Positions 9,329 through 17,584 of a DNA stretch of 36,869 nucleotides are shown here, one piece after another. Position numbers and translations under genes: made by a program. Below the pieces are notes generated by a model. That model did not search any database, was not told the origin of the DNA, and saw only the letters and a list, made by a program, of their open reading frames with translations. The DNA lies in assembly GCA_947631245.1 (NCBI GenBank), contig CANRKP010000020.1, positions 1-36,869 of the forward strand, in the 5' to 3' direction. This DNA is from an uncultured Clostridia bacterium. GTDB lineage: Bacteria > Bacillota > Clostridia > Oscillospirales > CAG-272. How positions within the stretch are numbered: the first letter of the stretch is position 1; each line of letters starts with the position of its first letter.

Positions 9329-10455
9329 CAGAGCGCCTCCGAAACGGCGTTTATTATCCTGTCCTGCTCTTTTTCCTCAAGATACGGATGCATCGGGAGC
9401 GACAGCGTGCGCGCGCAGTAGTCGTCGGCATTTGCAAACGTCTCGCCGTAATGCGGCTCGCCCGCGAAAACGGGCAGCGCGTGCTGCGGCGTCGGATAAT
9501 ATATCATGCTCGGAATGCCGCATTCCTTGAGGTGAGCGGCAATTTTGTCCCTCGCCTCGGTTGTGTCCGCAAGCACCGCGTACTGCGCGTAAACGCTGAC
9601 GCAGCCGTCGGCAACGAACGGGGTTTTCAGCTTTCCCTCAAACGCCGCATTGTAGCGGGCGGCGACCGCCTGACGTCTGTCTATCTCGTAATCGCCGAGC
9701 GCGCGCAGCTTCGGCAGAAGTATCGCCGCCTGAAGCGTATCAAGGCGTGAATTGAGCCCGACGCGGACGTTGTCATACTTTCCGCGCGGTCCCTTTCCGT
9801 GGACGCATATCGAGCGGCAGAGCGCGGCAATCCCGTCGTCATCGGTAAATATCGCGCCGCCGTCTCCGTAGCAGCCGAGCGGCTTTGCGGGGAAGAACGA
9901 GGTCGTGGAAATGTCGCCGAACGAGCAGCACCTTTTGCCCTTATACGACGCGCCGAAGCTCTGCGCGGCGTCCTCTATCAGGATAAGTCCGTATTTTTCG
10001 CATATCGGCACTATCGCGTCATAATCGCACGGGTTGCCGAGGATATCGACGGCGACGACTGCGCGCGGAGTCAGTTTTCCCTCCGCGATAACGGCCTTTA
10101 TCTGACGCTCGAGGCTCTCGGGGCTTATATTGTATGTGTCGGGGTCTATGTCACAGAAAACAGACGTCGCGCCGAGCAGCTTTGACGCCTCGGTCGAGGA
10201 GACGAACGTGATATCGGAGCAAAACACGGCGTCGCCCGTGCCCACACCGTAAATCATGTACGCTATCTGGAGCGCGTCCGTTCCGTTGGCGCATGTTATG
10301 CAGTGCTTACGGCCCGCAAACGCGGCGAGCTTCTCTTCGAGCTCCGCTACCTCGGAGCCGCCTATATACTGCCCTTTTTCAAGGACGCCCGATATGCCGT
10401 TGTCTATTTCCGCCTTCAGCGCGGCATACTGCGCTTTCAGATCAATGAACTGCAT
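9328..10455 (-). CDS. wbpE: PLP-dependent UDP-GlcNAc(3keto)A 3-aminotransferase (WbpE type)
   Basis: A 375-residue DegT/DnrJ/EryC1-family aminotransferase. The PLP lysine is K191 in [15 protein letters not shown], and D162 in [15 protein letters not shown] holds the pyridine nitrogen. The start [14 protein letters not shown] and the [20 protein letters not shown] segment closely follow P. aeruginosa WbpE as I recall it. The enzyme transfers an amino group from glutamate to C3 of the keto sugar made by the WbpB-like enzyme. The AAAGGAAA ribosome binding site precedes the ATG. It is followed directly by the matching acetyltransferase gene. Confidence 0.92.
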   Translation of the reverse strand: MQFIDLKAQYAALKAEIDNGISGVLEKGQYIGGSEVAELEEKLAAFAGRKHCITCANGTDALQIAYMIYGVGTGDAVFCSDITFVSSTEASKLLGATSVFCDIDPDTYNISPESLERQIKAVIAEGKLTPRAVVAVDILGNPCDYDAIVPICEKYGLILIEDAAQSFGASYKGKRCCSFGDISTTSFFPAKPLGCYGDGGAIFTDDDGIAALCRSICVHGKGPRGKYDNVRVGLNSRLDTLQAAILLPKLRALGDYEIDRRQAVAARYNAAFEGKLKTPFVADGCVSVYAQYAVLADTTEARDKIAAHLKECGIPSMIYYPTPQHALPVFAGEPHYGETFANADDYCARTLSLPMHPYLEEKEQDRIINAVSEAL

Positions 10456-10500
10456 TTGCGTTTCCTTTCGTTTCGGGGAATTTATGATGCTTTTGCGCCC

Positions 10501-11751
10501 TCACCCGCGAGTTCTGTGAAAAAGCTCCTCAAATCTCGCGGCGAGAACGGGATATGTATAATTTTCGAGCACGGCATCCCTGCCGTTTTTGCCTATCGCG
10601 TCGCGCTCCGAGGGATCCATCAGGCGCAGCTTTTCGACTGCGGCGACGATACCGTCCGTATCTCCCGAGCCGACGACGATACCGCATTTGTGCTCCGATA
10701 TCGGAAGCATCGGCGCCGTCAGCGCGCAGACGACGGGTCGCCCGCTCATCATCGAGTCGTACATCTTGTTCATGCAGACGCCGAAGCGGTATAAGGGCGA
10801 CGCGAGAGCGCCGATGTATATGCAGTCGAACATCGACGTGAGCGCGGGTATCTGCCTTTTCGAGACCTCGGGGAGAAAGAAGAGATTGTCTATTTTCTCG
10901 TCATTTTTTCTCCGCATCAGCCGCTCTTTTTCCGCTCCCTTGCCGACGAGAACGAACACTACGTCGGGGTCGTCCTCGAGCTTTGCCGAGTCGAGCAGAA
11001 CGTCGAGCGCATTTGAAAGGGCATGTCCGCCGAAATAGCCGACTGTAAACTTTCCGGCATGGCGCAGGTCCGACAAAAACTTCATGTGCTCCTTTGCCAA
11101 GGGCTCCGTCTCATCCCACTCGGCAAGGTCGATGCCGTTCGGTATATGGACGAATTTGCCGTCCGCAAGACCGTGCTTTTTCATGTATTCCTCGGCGCAC
11201 GGCAAAAGCGACACGACTATGTCCGAATGCTTGTACGCGGAGTTTTCCGCAAGCTGCATCAGCACGACGAACGGGTTGTGCTTTGACATCCCTCCGATCT
11301 CGTAAAGCGTCGACGGCCACATATCGTGAACCTCGTGGATCAGAAGCGCTCGGGACTTTTTGGCAAGCCGCTGCGCGGCGTAAGTTTCAAGCGGATATGT
11401 CGACGAGGCTATGACGACGTCGGGCTGCCATGCCTTTGCGAGCTTGCCCGCGTGCATCCACAGCTTTCGCGTATATCGGAACATCGTGAGCGCGCGGCGC
11501 AGCCCGTTGCCGTCGTATTCTCCGGTCTTTATCCATGTGTATGTGATGCCGTCGATCTCGGTATCGGTAAAATCGCGCTCGACCTCGACGTTCTTTATTC
11601 TCAGATGCGAAAAGTCTCCGGCGACTATCCTGACCTCGTGCCCCGCCTTTATCCATTCGCGCGCCATATAATAGGGGCGGAATTCCATCCCCATCTCCGT
11701 GCTTCCCGCGTAATGGTCAAAAAGAACTATTTTCATTTTATCATCGGTCAC
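10501..11751 (-). CDS. GT4-family glycosyltransferase (WbuB-like)
   Basis: A 416-residue GT-B glycosyltransferase. The N-terminus KMKIVLFDHYAGSTEMGMEF followed by RPYYMAREWIKAGHEVRIVA resembles the WbuB group, which acts early in repeat-unit assembly, often adding the second sugar. The C-terminal half has VGYFGGHALSNALDVLL and VFVLVGKGAEKERL. The start is uncertain: a GTG at 11751 lies 12 bases after the sugar transferase gene, and an in-frame ATG at 11736 gives a start nearer the family consensus but has no clear ribosome binding site. Directly following the initiating phosphoglycosyltransferase fits a role as second enzyme; this is positional inference. Confidence 0.85.
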   Translation of the reverse strand: MTDDKMKIVLFDHYAGSTEMGMEFRPYYMAREWIKAGHEVRIVAGDFSHLRIKNVEVERDFTDTEIDGITYTWIKTGEYDGNGLRRALTMFRYTRKLWMHAGKLAKAWQPDVVIASSTYPLETYAAQRLAKKSRALLIHEVHDMWPSTLYEIGGMSKHNPFVVLMQLAENSAYKHSDIVVSLLPCAEEYMKKHGLADGKFVHIPNGIDLAEWDETEPLAKEHMKFLSDLRHAGKFTVGYFGGHALSNALDVLLDSAKLEDDPDVVFVLVGKGAEKERLMRRKNDEKIDNLFFLPEVSKRQIPALTSMFDCIYIGALASPLYRFGVCMNKMYDSMMSGRPVVCALTAPMLPISEHKCGIVVGSGDTDGIVAAVEKLRLMDPSERDAIGKNGRDAVLENYTYPVLAARFEELFHRTRG

Positions 11752-11763
11752 TTTCTCTGCTTT

Positions 11764-12453
11764 TCATTTCTTCCGCAGGACTGCAGATACTGTCGATATC
11801 ATCAGCTTAATGTCGTATAAAACGCCCGTCTTTTCTATCGCCGCGAGATTGTACTTCATTTTCTCCGGCAAAACCTTGTTGATATAGACGCCGTCGACAT
11901 CGTCGACGCCGTCGAGCAGCTCCGCCTCGTCCTTGTAATAAATGCTCGCCTCGCTCGTTATTCCTGCCGGAAGAAGAAGCGTCGCCATCATTTCCGGCGT
12001 ATACTTTTCGACGTATTTCGGGACCTCCGGTCTTGTGCCTACAAACGTCATATTTCCCGTGAGCACGTCTATGAGCTGACATATCTCGTCGAGCCGGCAT
12101 CCGCGGATGAGCTTCCCTACCCGCGTCGTTCTTTCGTCATGCCCGACCGTAACGAGCGAGCCCTTGTCGGCGCCCTCCACCATCGAGCGGAACTTGTGTA
12201 TGCGGAAAAGCCTTCCGTACTGCGTCACGCGCGTCTGCCTGTAAAAAACGGGTCCCTTCGTGTCGAGCTTTATCGCCGCGGCAAGGATCAGGAAAACGGG
12301 AGAGAGCAAAACTAGCAGGAAAATCGATACGACTATGTCGAACGCACGCTTCGCGGCAAGGCTCGCCCCTTTGTTTTTCAGAACGTCGTAGTATTTTTTC
12401 ACTTCCGGCGTTCTCATCTCCGGCGGCAGCTCATCCCAGCGCTTCAGTCTCAC
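11764..12453 (-). CDS. Initiating sugar transferase (polyprenyl-phosphate phosphoglycosyltransferase)
   Basis: A 229-residue monotopic phosphoglycosyltransferase that moves a sugar-1-phosphate from a UDP-sugar to undecaprenyl phosphate and so starts the repeat unit. A single hydrophobic segment (about 38-61, AFDIVVSIFLLVLLSPVFLI) precedes the catalytic domain with KFRSM, the D122-E123 dyad in RGCRLDEICQLIDVLTGNM, and VGTRPEVP. It is PglC-sized, lacking the large N-terminal membrane domain of WbaP. It starts with GTG, and the GTGA overlaps the stop of the upstream aminotransferase gene, so the two are coupled. The sugar moved could be a 4-amino-sugar made by that neighbour. Confidence 0.92.
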   Translation of the reverse strand: MRLKRWDELPPEMRTPEVKKYYDVLKNKGASLAAKRAFDIVVSIFLLVLLSPVFLILAAAIKLDTKGPVFYRQTRVTQYGRLFRIHKFRSMVEGADKGSLVTVGHDERTTRVGKLIRGCRLDEICQLIDVLTGNMTFVGTRPEVPKYVEKYTPEMMATLLLPAGITSEASIYYKDEAELLDGVDDVDGVYINKVLPEKMKYNLAAIEKTGVLYDIKLMISTVSAVLRKK

Positions 12454-13673
12454 AGGCTGCTCACCGCCCGCGAGAACTGTTCCGTTACATATTCGACGTC
12501 TTCGTCCGAAAGACGTGTGTGAAGCGGAAGCGTTATCTCGTTTTCAAAAAACGCATACGCGTTCGGAAAATCCTTAATATCCCAGCCGAGCGCGCGGTAC
12601 GCCGTCATCATCGGAAGCGGCTTGTAGTGCACGTTGCAGGCGACGCCCGCCTCAGCCATTTTTTCTATAATTTTGTTCCTTCTCTCTGTATTCGCCCCGG
12701 GGATACGCACGGCGTAGAGATGCCCCGAGCTTTTGTAAATATCGGAGGTGTGAGCAAGATGCTCCACACCGAGCCTGCCGCACATCTCGTCGTATATCTT
12801 TATTATTTCATGACGGCGCGCGAGCATGCCCTGATAACGCCTCATTTGGGCAAGTCCCATCGCCGCCGCAATGTCCGTCATGTTGCACTTGTACCAAGGA
12901 CCTATGATATCGTATTCCCACGCGCCGAGCTTCGTTTTTGCGAGCGCGTCCTTGGACTGACCGTGCAGACTGTAAAGCTGCATCGCACTGTATATTTCAT
13001 CGTCGTCGACGCCGTCGACGTGTCTCCATACGGAGGCTCCGCCCTCGGCGGTCGTGAAGTTCTTGACCGCGTGGAAGCTGAAGCTCGTGAAATCTGCTAT
13101 CGATCCGACGGGCGCCCCCTTTCGGGATGCGCCGAGCGCGTGCGCCGCGTCCGCGACGACGGCGGCTCTGCCGAGAGAGGTCTGTATGCGAGCGCCAAGC
13201 TCGGTGTTTCCGGACGGCGTGAAATGTGCGCTCTTTCTTTCGACTATATCGAATATCGCGTCATAGTCGCACGGTATCCCGCCGAAATCGACGGGGATGA
13301 CAGCCTTTGTCTTTTCCGTAAACGCCGCCTCGAGCCTGTCATAATCCATCTCCCATCCGCCGGGGACAGAGTCGATAAATTTGACCTTTGCGCCGACATG
13401 GAGCGCGGCGGACGCCGTTGCCGTATATGTGTATGCGGGGACGAGCACCTCGTCCCCCTCACCTATGCCGAGTATACGCAGATTCATCTCCTCGGCGGCG
13501 GTCGCGGAATTGAGACAAACCGCACGCTGCACGCCGCAGAGATCCGAGACCTCGCGTTCGAGCTCCTTTGTTTTCGGGCCGGTCGTTATCCAGCCGGAGC
13601 CTAAAGCGTCTGCAATTTCCCGAAGCTCGTCCTCACCGACGTCAGGCGGGCTGAACGGTATATTCCTTTTCAT
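12450..13673 (-). CDS. DegT/DnrJ/EryC1-family sugar aminotransferase
   Basis: A 407-residue PLP enzyme, first gene of the polysaccharide operon. The PLP lysine is K204 in FSFHAVKNFTTAEGG, and D175 sits in VVADAAHALGASRKG. The family start IPFSPPDVGEDELREIADAL and SGWITTGPKTKELE matches the ArnB/PglE group, which aminates 4-keto-6-deoxy sugars. An insertion of about 20 residues (147-168) lies before the aspartate. The ATG at 13673 is chosen because AAAGGAAG precedes it by eight bases; an open frame extends 32 codons upstream without a good start. The usual 4,6-dehydratase partner is not in the window, so the exact substrate is open. Confidence 0.85.
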   Translation of the reverse strand: MKRNIPFSPPDVGEDELREIADALGSGWITTGPKTKELEREVSDLCGVQRAVCLNSATAAEEMNLRILGIGEGDEVLVPAYTYTATASAALHVGAKVKFIDSVPGGWEMDYDRLEAAFTEKTKAVIPVDFGGIPCDYDAIFDIVERKSAHFTPSGNTELGARIQTSLGRAAVVADAAHALGASRKGAPVGSIADFTSFSFHAVKNFTTAEGGASVWRHVDGVDDDEIYSAMQLYSLHGQSKDALAKTKLGAWEYDIIGPWYKCNMTDIAAAMGLAQMRRYQGMLARRHEIIKIYDEMCGRLGVEHLAHTSDIYKSSGHLYAVRIPGANTERRNKIIEKMAEAGVACNVHYKPLPMMTAYRALGWDIKDFPNAYAFFENEITLPLHTRLSDEDVEYVTEQFSRAVSSL

Positions 13674-14001
13674 TGCTGTTACTTCCTTTATTTTGACGAA
13701 AAAATCGCAAAAAATCATATAAACGGTCGTTTGTGCCCCGCTGTAACGGCGCCCTGTGCCAGACGGCACATATCCGTTATTATTATGTTATTACATCCGA
13801 TATTATATTTAATATAGGGTGCGAATTTCCCGATCTGTGCCGCACTGAGACGAGAGGAAAATCGACGGCGAGCGCGGATGGCAACACCGCGAGGGGGCAC
13901 ACGGAAAACGGAAAGAGCGCCCATTTAAAAGGCCTCTGATTTCGGGCAAAAACGCCCCGTTTTATATGCCGAAATCCTCAAAACTTCAGCCATTTCAGGC
14001 A
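13674..14001 (-). other. Long untranslated leader of the polysaccharide operon
   Basis: About 330 bases lie between the predicted transcription start and the first ATG at 13673. I see no convincing gene. A 69-codon open frame (13924-13715) is weak and has no recognisable family. Small inverted repeats are present: TGTGCC/GGCACA with a four-base loop at 13755-13770, and GGGC/GCCC at 13943-13956. No known riboswitch, T-box or JUMPstart-like element was recognised. A leader of this length before a polysaccharide operon could host antitermination control, but nothing here proves it. Confidence 0.4.
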
Positions 14002-14008
14002 CTAATGA

Positions 14009-14037
14009 AGTATATCATATACCTAAAAAAAAAGCAA
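14009..14037 (-). promoter_or_regulatory. Predicted sigma-A promoter of the polysaccharide operon
   Basis: On the minus strand TTGCTT (14037-14032) and TATACT (14014-14009) are separated by 17 bases. The spacer is T-rich just after the -35 box. It is the best promoter match upstream of the first polysaccharide gene and would start RNA near 14,002. The -10 lies in a short palindrome GTATATCATATAC (14010-14022), which could be an operator or chance. Confidence 0.55.
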
Positions 14038-14314
14038 TAGGTTTATCGAACTTTCGGATATGCGCCGGCAAAAACCGTGATTTTGGCGCTGTTTTTCCTT
14101 TTTGCCGCGGACTTTTTCATGCAAAACAAAAACGGCTCCCCGAAAAGCTCGCGGGCGTGCGTCCGCGTTTCCGTGCTGATGCATGGCGGATGCAATGAAA
14201 TGCCTGTTTTTGAGCTTCAGGCGGCAGCTGATAGATTTTTCCGGAATACGGCGTCGGTCGATGCGGAAAACTAACGTCGGAGGCATTTTTTCTCCGGAAA
14301 GGAACATATGTGAG

Positions 14315-14563
14315 ATGAAAAGCTCTTTTGAAAATATGACCGACATCCCGCTTGACGGCGGGATAGAAAACGCGAATGTTTCCCGCCTGCCCGACGGGGA
14401 ATTCTCCGAACTGCCCGAAGGTCTTGCGATGGCGTTCGCTCAGGACACCCGCGCGCTTGCGCGCTTCACTTCTCTTTCGGTCGAGGCACAGGACGACGTC
14501 ATACGCCGCGCCCGCTCCGTTTCGACACGCGACGAAATGCGCCGGCTCGTCGAGACATTCTGA
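14315..14563 (+). CDS. Small conserved-looking acidic protein of unknown function
   Basis: An 82-residue protein starting MKSSFENMTDIPLDGG. Its second half, LPEGLAMAFAQDTRALARFT followed by SLSVEAQDDVIRRARSVSTRDEMRRLVETF, follows a pattern I know from short uncharacterised Clostridia proteins: a Phe-rich helix, then a DxVIxxA helix, then an S-x-x-E-M motif. No catalytic or membrane feature is visible. GGAAAGGA lies 11 bases upstream of the ATG at 14315; the frame stays open further upstream but without a good ribosome binding site. It stands alone, convergent with the sugar kinase gene. Codon use resembles the neighbours. Function unknown. Confidence 0.65.
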   Translation: MKSSFENMTDIPLDGGIENANVSRLPDGEFSELPEGLAMAFAQDTRALARFTSLSVEAQDDVIRRARSVSTRDEMRRLVETF

Positions 14564-14595
14564 ATATCCGCGCCCGTATTTAAATCAATTTCCGA

Positions 14596-14623
14596 ATATC
14601 TCGGTCTTCATTGACCGAAATAT
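14596..14623. repeat. Imperfect hairpin in the convergent intergenic region
   Basis: ATAT, a mismatch, then TCGGTC pair with GACCGA, a mismatch, then ATAT around the loop TTCATT. It lies just after the small plus-strand gene and has no following T-run, so it is either a weak terminator or an mRNA-end stabiliser. Confidence 0.4.
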
Positions 14624-14688
14624 CCTGCAGTCTCTGACGGCGCAAAACTAAAATAATCCACCGTAATAAAAGCTCTTGAAACGGGGGC

Positions 14689-14727
14689 GCGGGGGAGAAA
14701 CTTCTTAGAAAGAAGTTTCTCCCCCGC
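14689..14727. repeat. Perfect 17-bp palindrome, REP-like or terminator hairpin
   Basis: GCGGGGGAGAAACTTCT (14689-14705) is the exact inverse complement of 14711-14727, with a five-base loop. It lies between the convergent small gene and sugar kinase gene. No T-run follows on either strand, so it is not a textbook intrinsic terminator. The G-rich outer and AAACTTCT inner composition looks like a dispersed intergenic element; genome copy number would show this. Confidence 0.6.
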
Positions 14728-14746
14728 ACATTATATTCCCAATCAA

Positions 14747-16345
14747 TTACAGATTCTCGGTCGCGGCCTTTTCGACGGCGAGACCGGCGCGGTAGCGCTT
14801 GATGAACGAGGTGAAGCCCTTCACGTCGCGCGGATTCGGCTCGAGCGTCGTGCCCTTCTCTCCGTGGAACACCTTTTCGGCAAGGAAGCTCTCGAGCGTC
14901 TCGCCCGGCTCCTTGTTTACGAGGTAGGAGGCGAGAAGCGCCATGCCCCACGGACCGCCCTCTCCCGCCGTCTTCATAACGGAAACGGGCGAGTTTATTG
15001 CCGCTGCAAGGTAGCTCTGACCGACGCGCTCCGTCTTGAAGAGACCGCCGTGTCCGTACATCATATCGACCTTGACGCCCTCCTCCTCGAAGAGGATGTC
15101 AAGCCCTATCTTGAGCGCGCCGAGCGTCGAGAACAGCACCGTGCGCGAGAAGTTCGCGAGATTGAAGTTTCCGTCGGGCGTGCGGACGAAGAGCGGTCTG
15201 CCCGTGTCCATGCCCGTGACGTGCTCTCCCGAGAGATAGCCGTACGACATGAGCCCGCCGCAGTCGGCGTCGCCCTCCTCGGACTTGAAGTAGAATATAT
15301 CGTAGAGCTTCCACTTCGGTATGTCGCAGCCCGCTTCATGAAGCAGCTCCGCGAACATATCTACCCAACCGTTCAGATCGGAGGTGCAGTTGTTGCAGTG
15401 TACCATCGCGACGAGCTTGCCCGTCGGCGTCGTCACTATGTCTATCTCGGGATAATAGCCCTTGAGCGGACGCTCGAGCACCACCATCGCAAAAACGGAC
15501 GTGCCCGCCGACGTGTTGCCCGTGCGCGGCGCAACGCTGTTCGTCGCCGCCATGCCCGTTCCGGCGTCGCCCTCCGGCGGCGCGAGCGGGATGCCCGCCT
15601 CGAGATTTCCGGTCGGGTCAAGGAGCTTCGCGCCCTCGGGCGTCAGCCTGCCGGCGTCCCCGCCCGCCATGACGGCGCGGGGCAGAATGTCTGACAGCTT
15701 CCACGGGTAGTTCTTGTGCTCTATCATGTCGTCGAACTTCTTGACGAGCCACTCGTCGTAAGTATTCGTCGCCTGATCTATTGGGAAAACGCCGGACGCG
15801 TCGCCGATTCCGAGCACGCGCTCGCCCGTCAGCTTCCAGTGTATGTATCCCGCAAGCGTCGTCATAAAGCGGATGTCGGGAACGTGAGGCTCGTCGTTCA
15901 AAATCGCCTGATACAGATGCGAGATGCTCCAGCGCTGCGGGATGTTGAAATGGAACTTCTCGGAAAGTATCGCCGACGCCTCGCCCGTGATGGAATTTCT
16001 CCATGTGCGGAACGGGACGAGCATGTCTCCCGCCTCGTCAAAGACAAGATATCCGTGCATCATCGCCGAAAATCCGATAGCGCCGACGCGGTGAAGCGTC
16101 ACGCCGAACTGCTCCTTAACGGCGGCGGCGAGCTTCGCGTAGCTGTCGCGGACGCCGTTCCAAATAGCCTCTTCACTGTACGTCCAGATGCCGTTTTCAA
16201 GTTTGTTTTCCCAATCGTGAGCGCCCGAAACGATGGGCGCGAAATCGTCTCCGATAAGGACGGACTTGATTCTCGTCGAGCCGAGCTCTATGCCTATGAC
16301 GCATCTGCCGCTCTCTATTGCCTTTCTTATCTCTTCGTGTTCCAC
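14747..16345 (-). CDS. FGGY-family carbohydrate kinase (xylulokinase/ribulokinase-like)
   Basis: A 532-residue sugar kinase with the two actin-like domains of the FGGY family. The N-terminal phosphate loop is [15 protein letters not shown] (residues 17-31). Substrate-side motifs are [14 protein letters not shown] and FRTWRNS. In the second domain [13 protein letters not shown] and the ATP-site [14 protein letters not shown] and [16 protein letters not shown] are present. Length is near the family norm. The GTG start is supported by GGAGG eight bases upstream. It is a single gene with its own promoter and no adjacent isomerase, epimerase or transporter, so the sugar cannot be assigned. Residues MHG and the 530-residue length are closer to ribulokinase-like than glycerol kinases. 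Confidence 0.83.
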   Translation of the reverse strand: MEHEEIRKAIESGRCVIGIELGSTRIKSVLIGDDFAPIVSGAHDWENKLENGIWTYSEEAIWNGVRDSYAKLAAAVKEQFGVTLHRVGAIGFSAMMHGYLVFDEAGDMLVPFRTWRNSITGEASAILSEKFHFNIPQRWSISHLYQAILNDEPHVPDIRFMTTLAGYIHWKLTGERVLGIGDASGVFPIDQATNTYDEWLVKKFDDMIEHKNYPWKLSDILPRAVMAGGDAGRLTPEGAKLLDPTGNLEAGIPLAPPEGDAGTGMAATNSVAPRTGNTSAGTSVFAMVVLERPLKGYYPEIDIVTTPTGKLVAMVHCNNCTSDLNGWVDMFAELLHEAGCDIPKWKLYDIFYFKSEEGDADCGGLMSYGYLSGEHVTGMDTGRPLFVRTPDGNFNLANFSRTVLFSTLGALKIGLDILFEEEGVKVDMMYGHGGLFKTERVGQSYLAAAINSPVSVMKTAGEGGPWGMALLASYLVNKEPGETLESFLAEKVFHGEKGTTLEPNPRDVKGFTSFIKRYRAGLAVEKAATENL

Positions 16346-16399
16346 TTTGATTTCCTCCGATAATGTGTGCCGCCGCGTGCCGCGGTCTTTTTCATTATA

Positions 16400-16428
16400 A
16401 TCATACTATAAAGCCGACCTTTTTGCAA
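16400..16428 (-). promoter_or_regulatory. Predicted sigma-A promoter of the sugar kinase gene
   Basis: TTGCAA (16428-16423) and TATGAT (16405-16400) on the minus strand are 17 bases apart, followed at once by a second AT-rich TATAAT-like stretch. RNA would start near 16,393, giving a leader of about 48 bases before the GTG. No clear operator is seen. Confidence 0.6.
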
Positions 16429-16465
16429 GGCTTTTTTGTGTACTTTTGATGTTTTTTACGCATTT

Positions 16466-16500
16466 GCGGCGCCGTACGGGAGGCTCCCGGGCGGCGCCGC
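16466..16500 (-). terminator. Strong GC hairpin after the aromatic operon
   Basis: GCGGCGCCG (16466-16474) pairs with CGGCGCCGC (16492-16500), and inside it CGGGA pairs with TCCCG around a three-base loop. It lies 17 bases after the stop of the DAHP synthase gene. The following RNA is A-rich rather than U-rich, so termination would be inefficient or need Rho; it may instead protect the 3' end. Confidence 0.5.
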
Positions 16501-16516
16501 GAATTATTTGCTTATT

Positions 16517-17545
16517 TTACAGAGCGTCCGCAATATCGTAAACGAGGCGCTCCGTCTTTTCCCATCCGAGGCACGGGTCGGTTATCGATTTTCCGAACAC
16601 GCACTCGCCTATCTTCTGCGCGCCGTCCTCGATATAGCTCTCTATCATAAATCCGCGAAACAGCTTCTTAATGTCGGGATTTATGCGGCATGACTGCATG
16701 ACCTCTTTTACTATCCGCGGCTGCTCAAGATACTGCTTGCCGGAATTGGCGTGATTCGTGTCGACGATCAGCGCGGGATTTAAAAGTCCGCTCTCCGCGT
16801 ACTGCTCCGCGAGCGCGCAGAGGTCCTCATAATGATAATTCGGATGCGTCTGCCCGCGGCGGTCGACATATCCGCGGAGTATCGCGTGTGCATAAGGATT
16901 GCCCTGCGAATGGACCTCCCACCCGCGGTAAAGGAACGTGTGCTTGTGCTGCGCCGCCGTTATCGAGTTCATCATGACGGAAAGGTCGCCGCTCGTCGGA
17001 TTTTTCATTCCGACCGGAATCTTGAGCCCGCTCGCCGTCAGCCTGTGCTGCTGATTCTCGACGGAGCGCGCGCCGACGGCGACGTATGCGAGAATGTCGT
17101 TCAAATATCTATGGTCCTCGGGATACAGCATCTCGTCCGCGCATGAATATCCCGTCTCGTGCAGCGCCCTCATGTGAAGCGAGCGTATCGCAACGATGCC
17201 CTTGTACATATCGGGCTTTTCGTTCGGGTCCGGCTGATGGAGCATCCCCTTGTAGCCGTCGCCCGTCGTGCGCGGCTTGTTAGTATATATGCGCGGGATG
17301 AAGAATATCTTGTCTCCGACCTTTTCCTCAAGCCTTCTGAGCCTTGTGATGTACTCTATCACGCTGTCGGCGTTGTCTGCGGAGCAAGGTCCAATGATGA
17401 GGACGAGCTTGTCGCTCTTTCCCTCGAAGATGTCCCTTATCTCCGCCGCTCTCGCCTCAACGCGCGCGGTGTCCTCCTCGGTGACCGGAAAGAGCTTTTT
17501 CACCTCCTGCGGTATCGGAAGCTTCCGCTCGAAAATCATGTTCAT
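16517..17545 (-). CDS. aroF: 3-deoxy-7-phosphoheptulonate (DAHP) synthase, class I AroG/AroF type
   Basis: A 342-residue enzyme joining phosphoenolpyruvate and erythrose 4-phosphate, the first step of the shikimate pathway. Motifs of the class I alpha (E. coli AroF/G/H) type: LIIGPCSADNADSV, PRIYTNKPRTTGDGYKG, GARSVENQQHR, PVGMKNPTSGD, the metal site in VDTNHANSGK, and GFMIESYIEDGAQ near the C-terminus. The first ATG follows AGGGGAG. It is the last gene of the aromatic operon, 40 bases after tyrA, so entry into the pathway is placed under the same leader control as its end products. Feedback specificity cannot be read with confidence. Confidence 0.95.
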   Translation of the reverse strand: MNMIFERKLPIPQEVKKLFPVTEEDTARVEARAAEIRDIFEGKSDKLVLIIGPCSADNADSVIEYITRLRRLEEKVGDKIFFIPRIYTNKPRTTGDGYKGMLHQPDPNEKPDMYKGIVAIRSLHMRALHETGYSCADEMLYPEDHRYLNDILAYVAVGARSVENQQHRLTASGLKIPVGMKNPTSGDLSVMMNSITAAQHKHTFLYRGWEVHSQGNPYAHAILRGYVDRRGQTHPNYHYEDLCALAEQYAESGLLNPALIVDTNHANSGKQYLEQPRIVKEVMQSCRINPDIKKLFRGFMIESYIEDGAQKIGECVFGKSITDPCLGWEKTERLVYDIADAL

Positions 17546-17584
17546 AAATTATGTTCTCCCCTGTCTTTGCTTTCGTTCACGTTA

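Noticed and set aside
12519..13604. A 361-codon open frame on the plus strand
   Set aside because: Antisense to the DegT-type aminotransferase; no domain or ribosome binding site.
13715..13924. A 69-codon open frame in the polysaccharide leader
   Set aside because: No family resemblance, Arg-rich without pattern, weak ribosome binding site. A small leader gene cannot be excluded, but support is insufficient.
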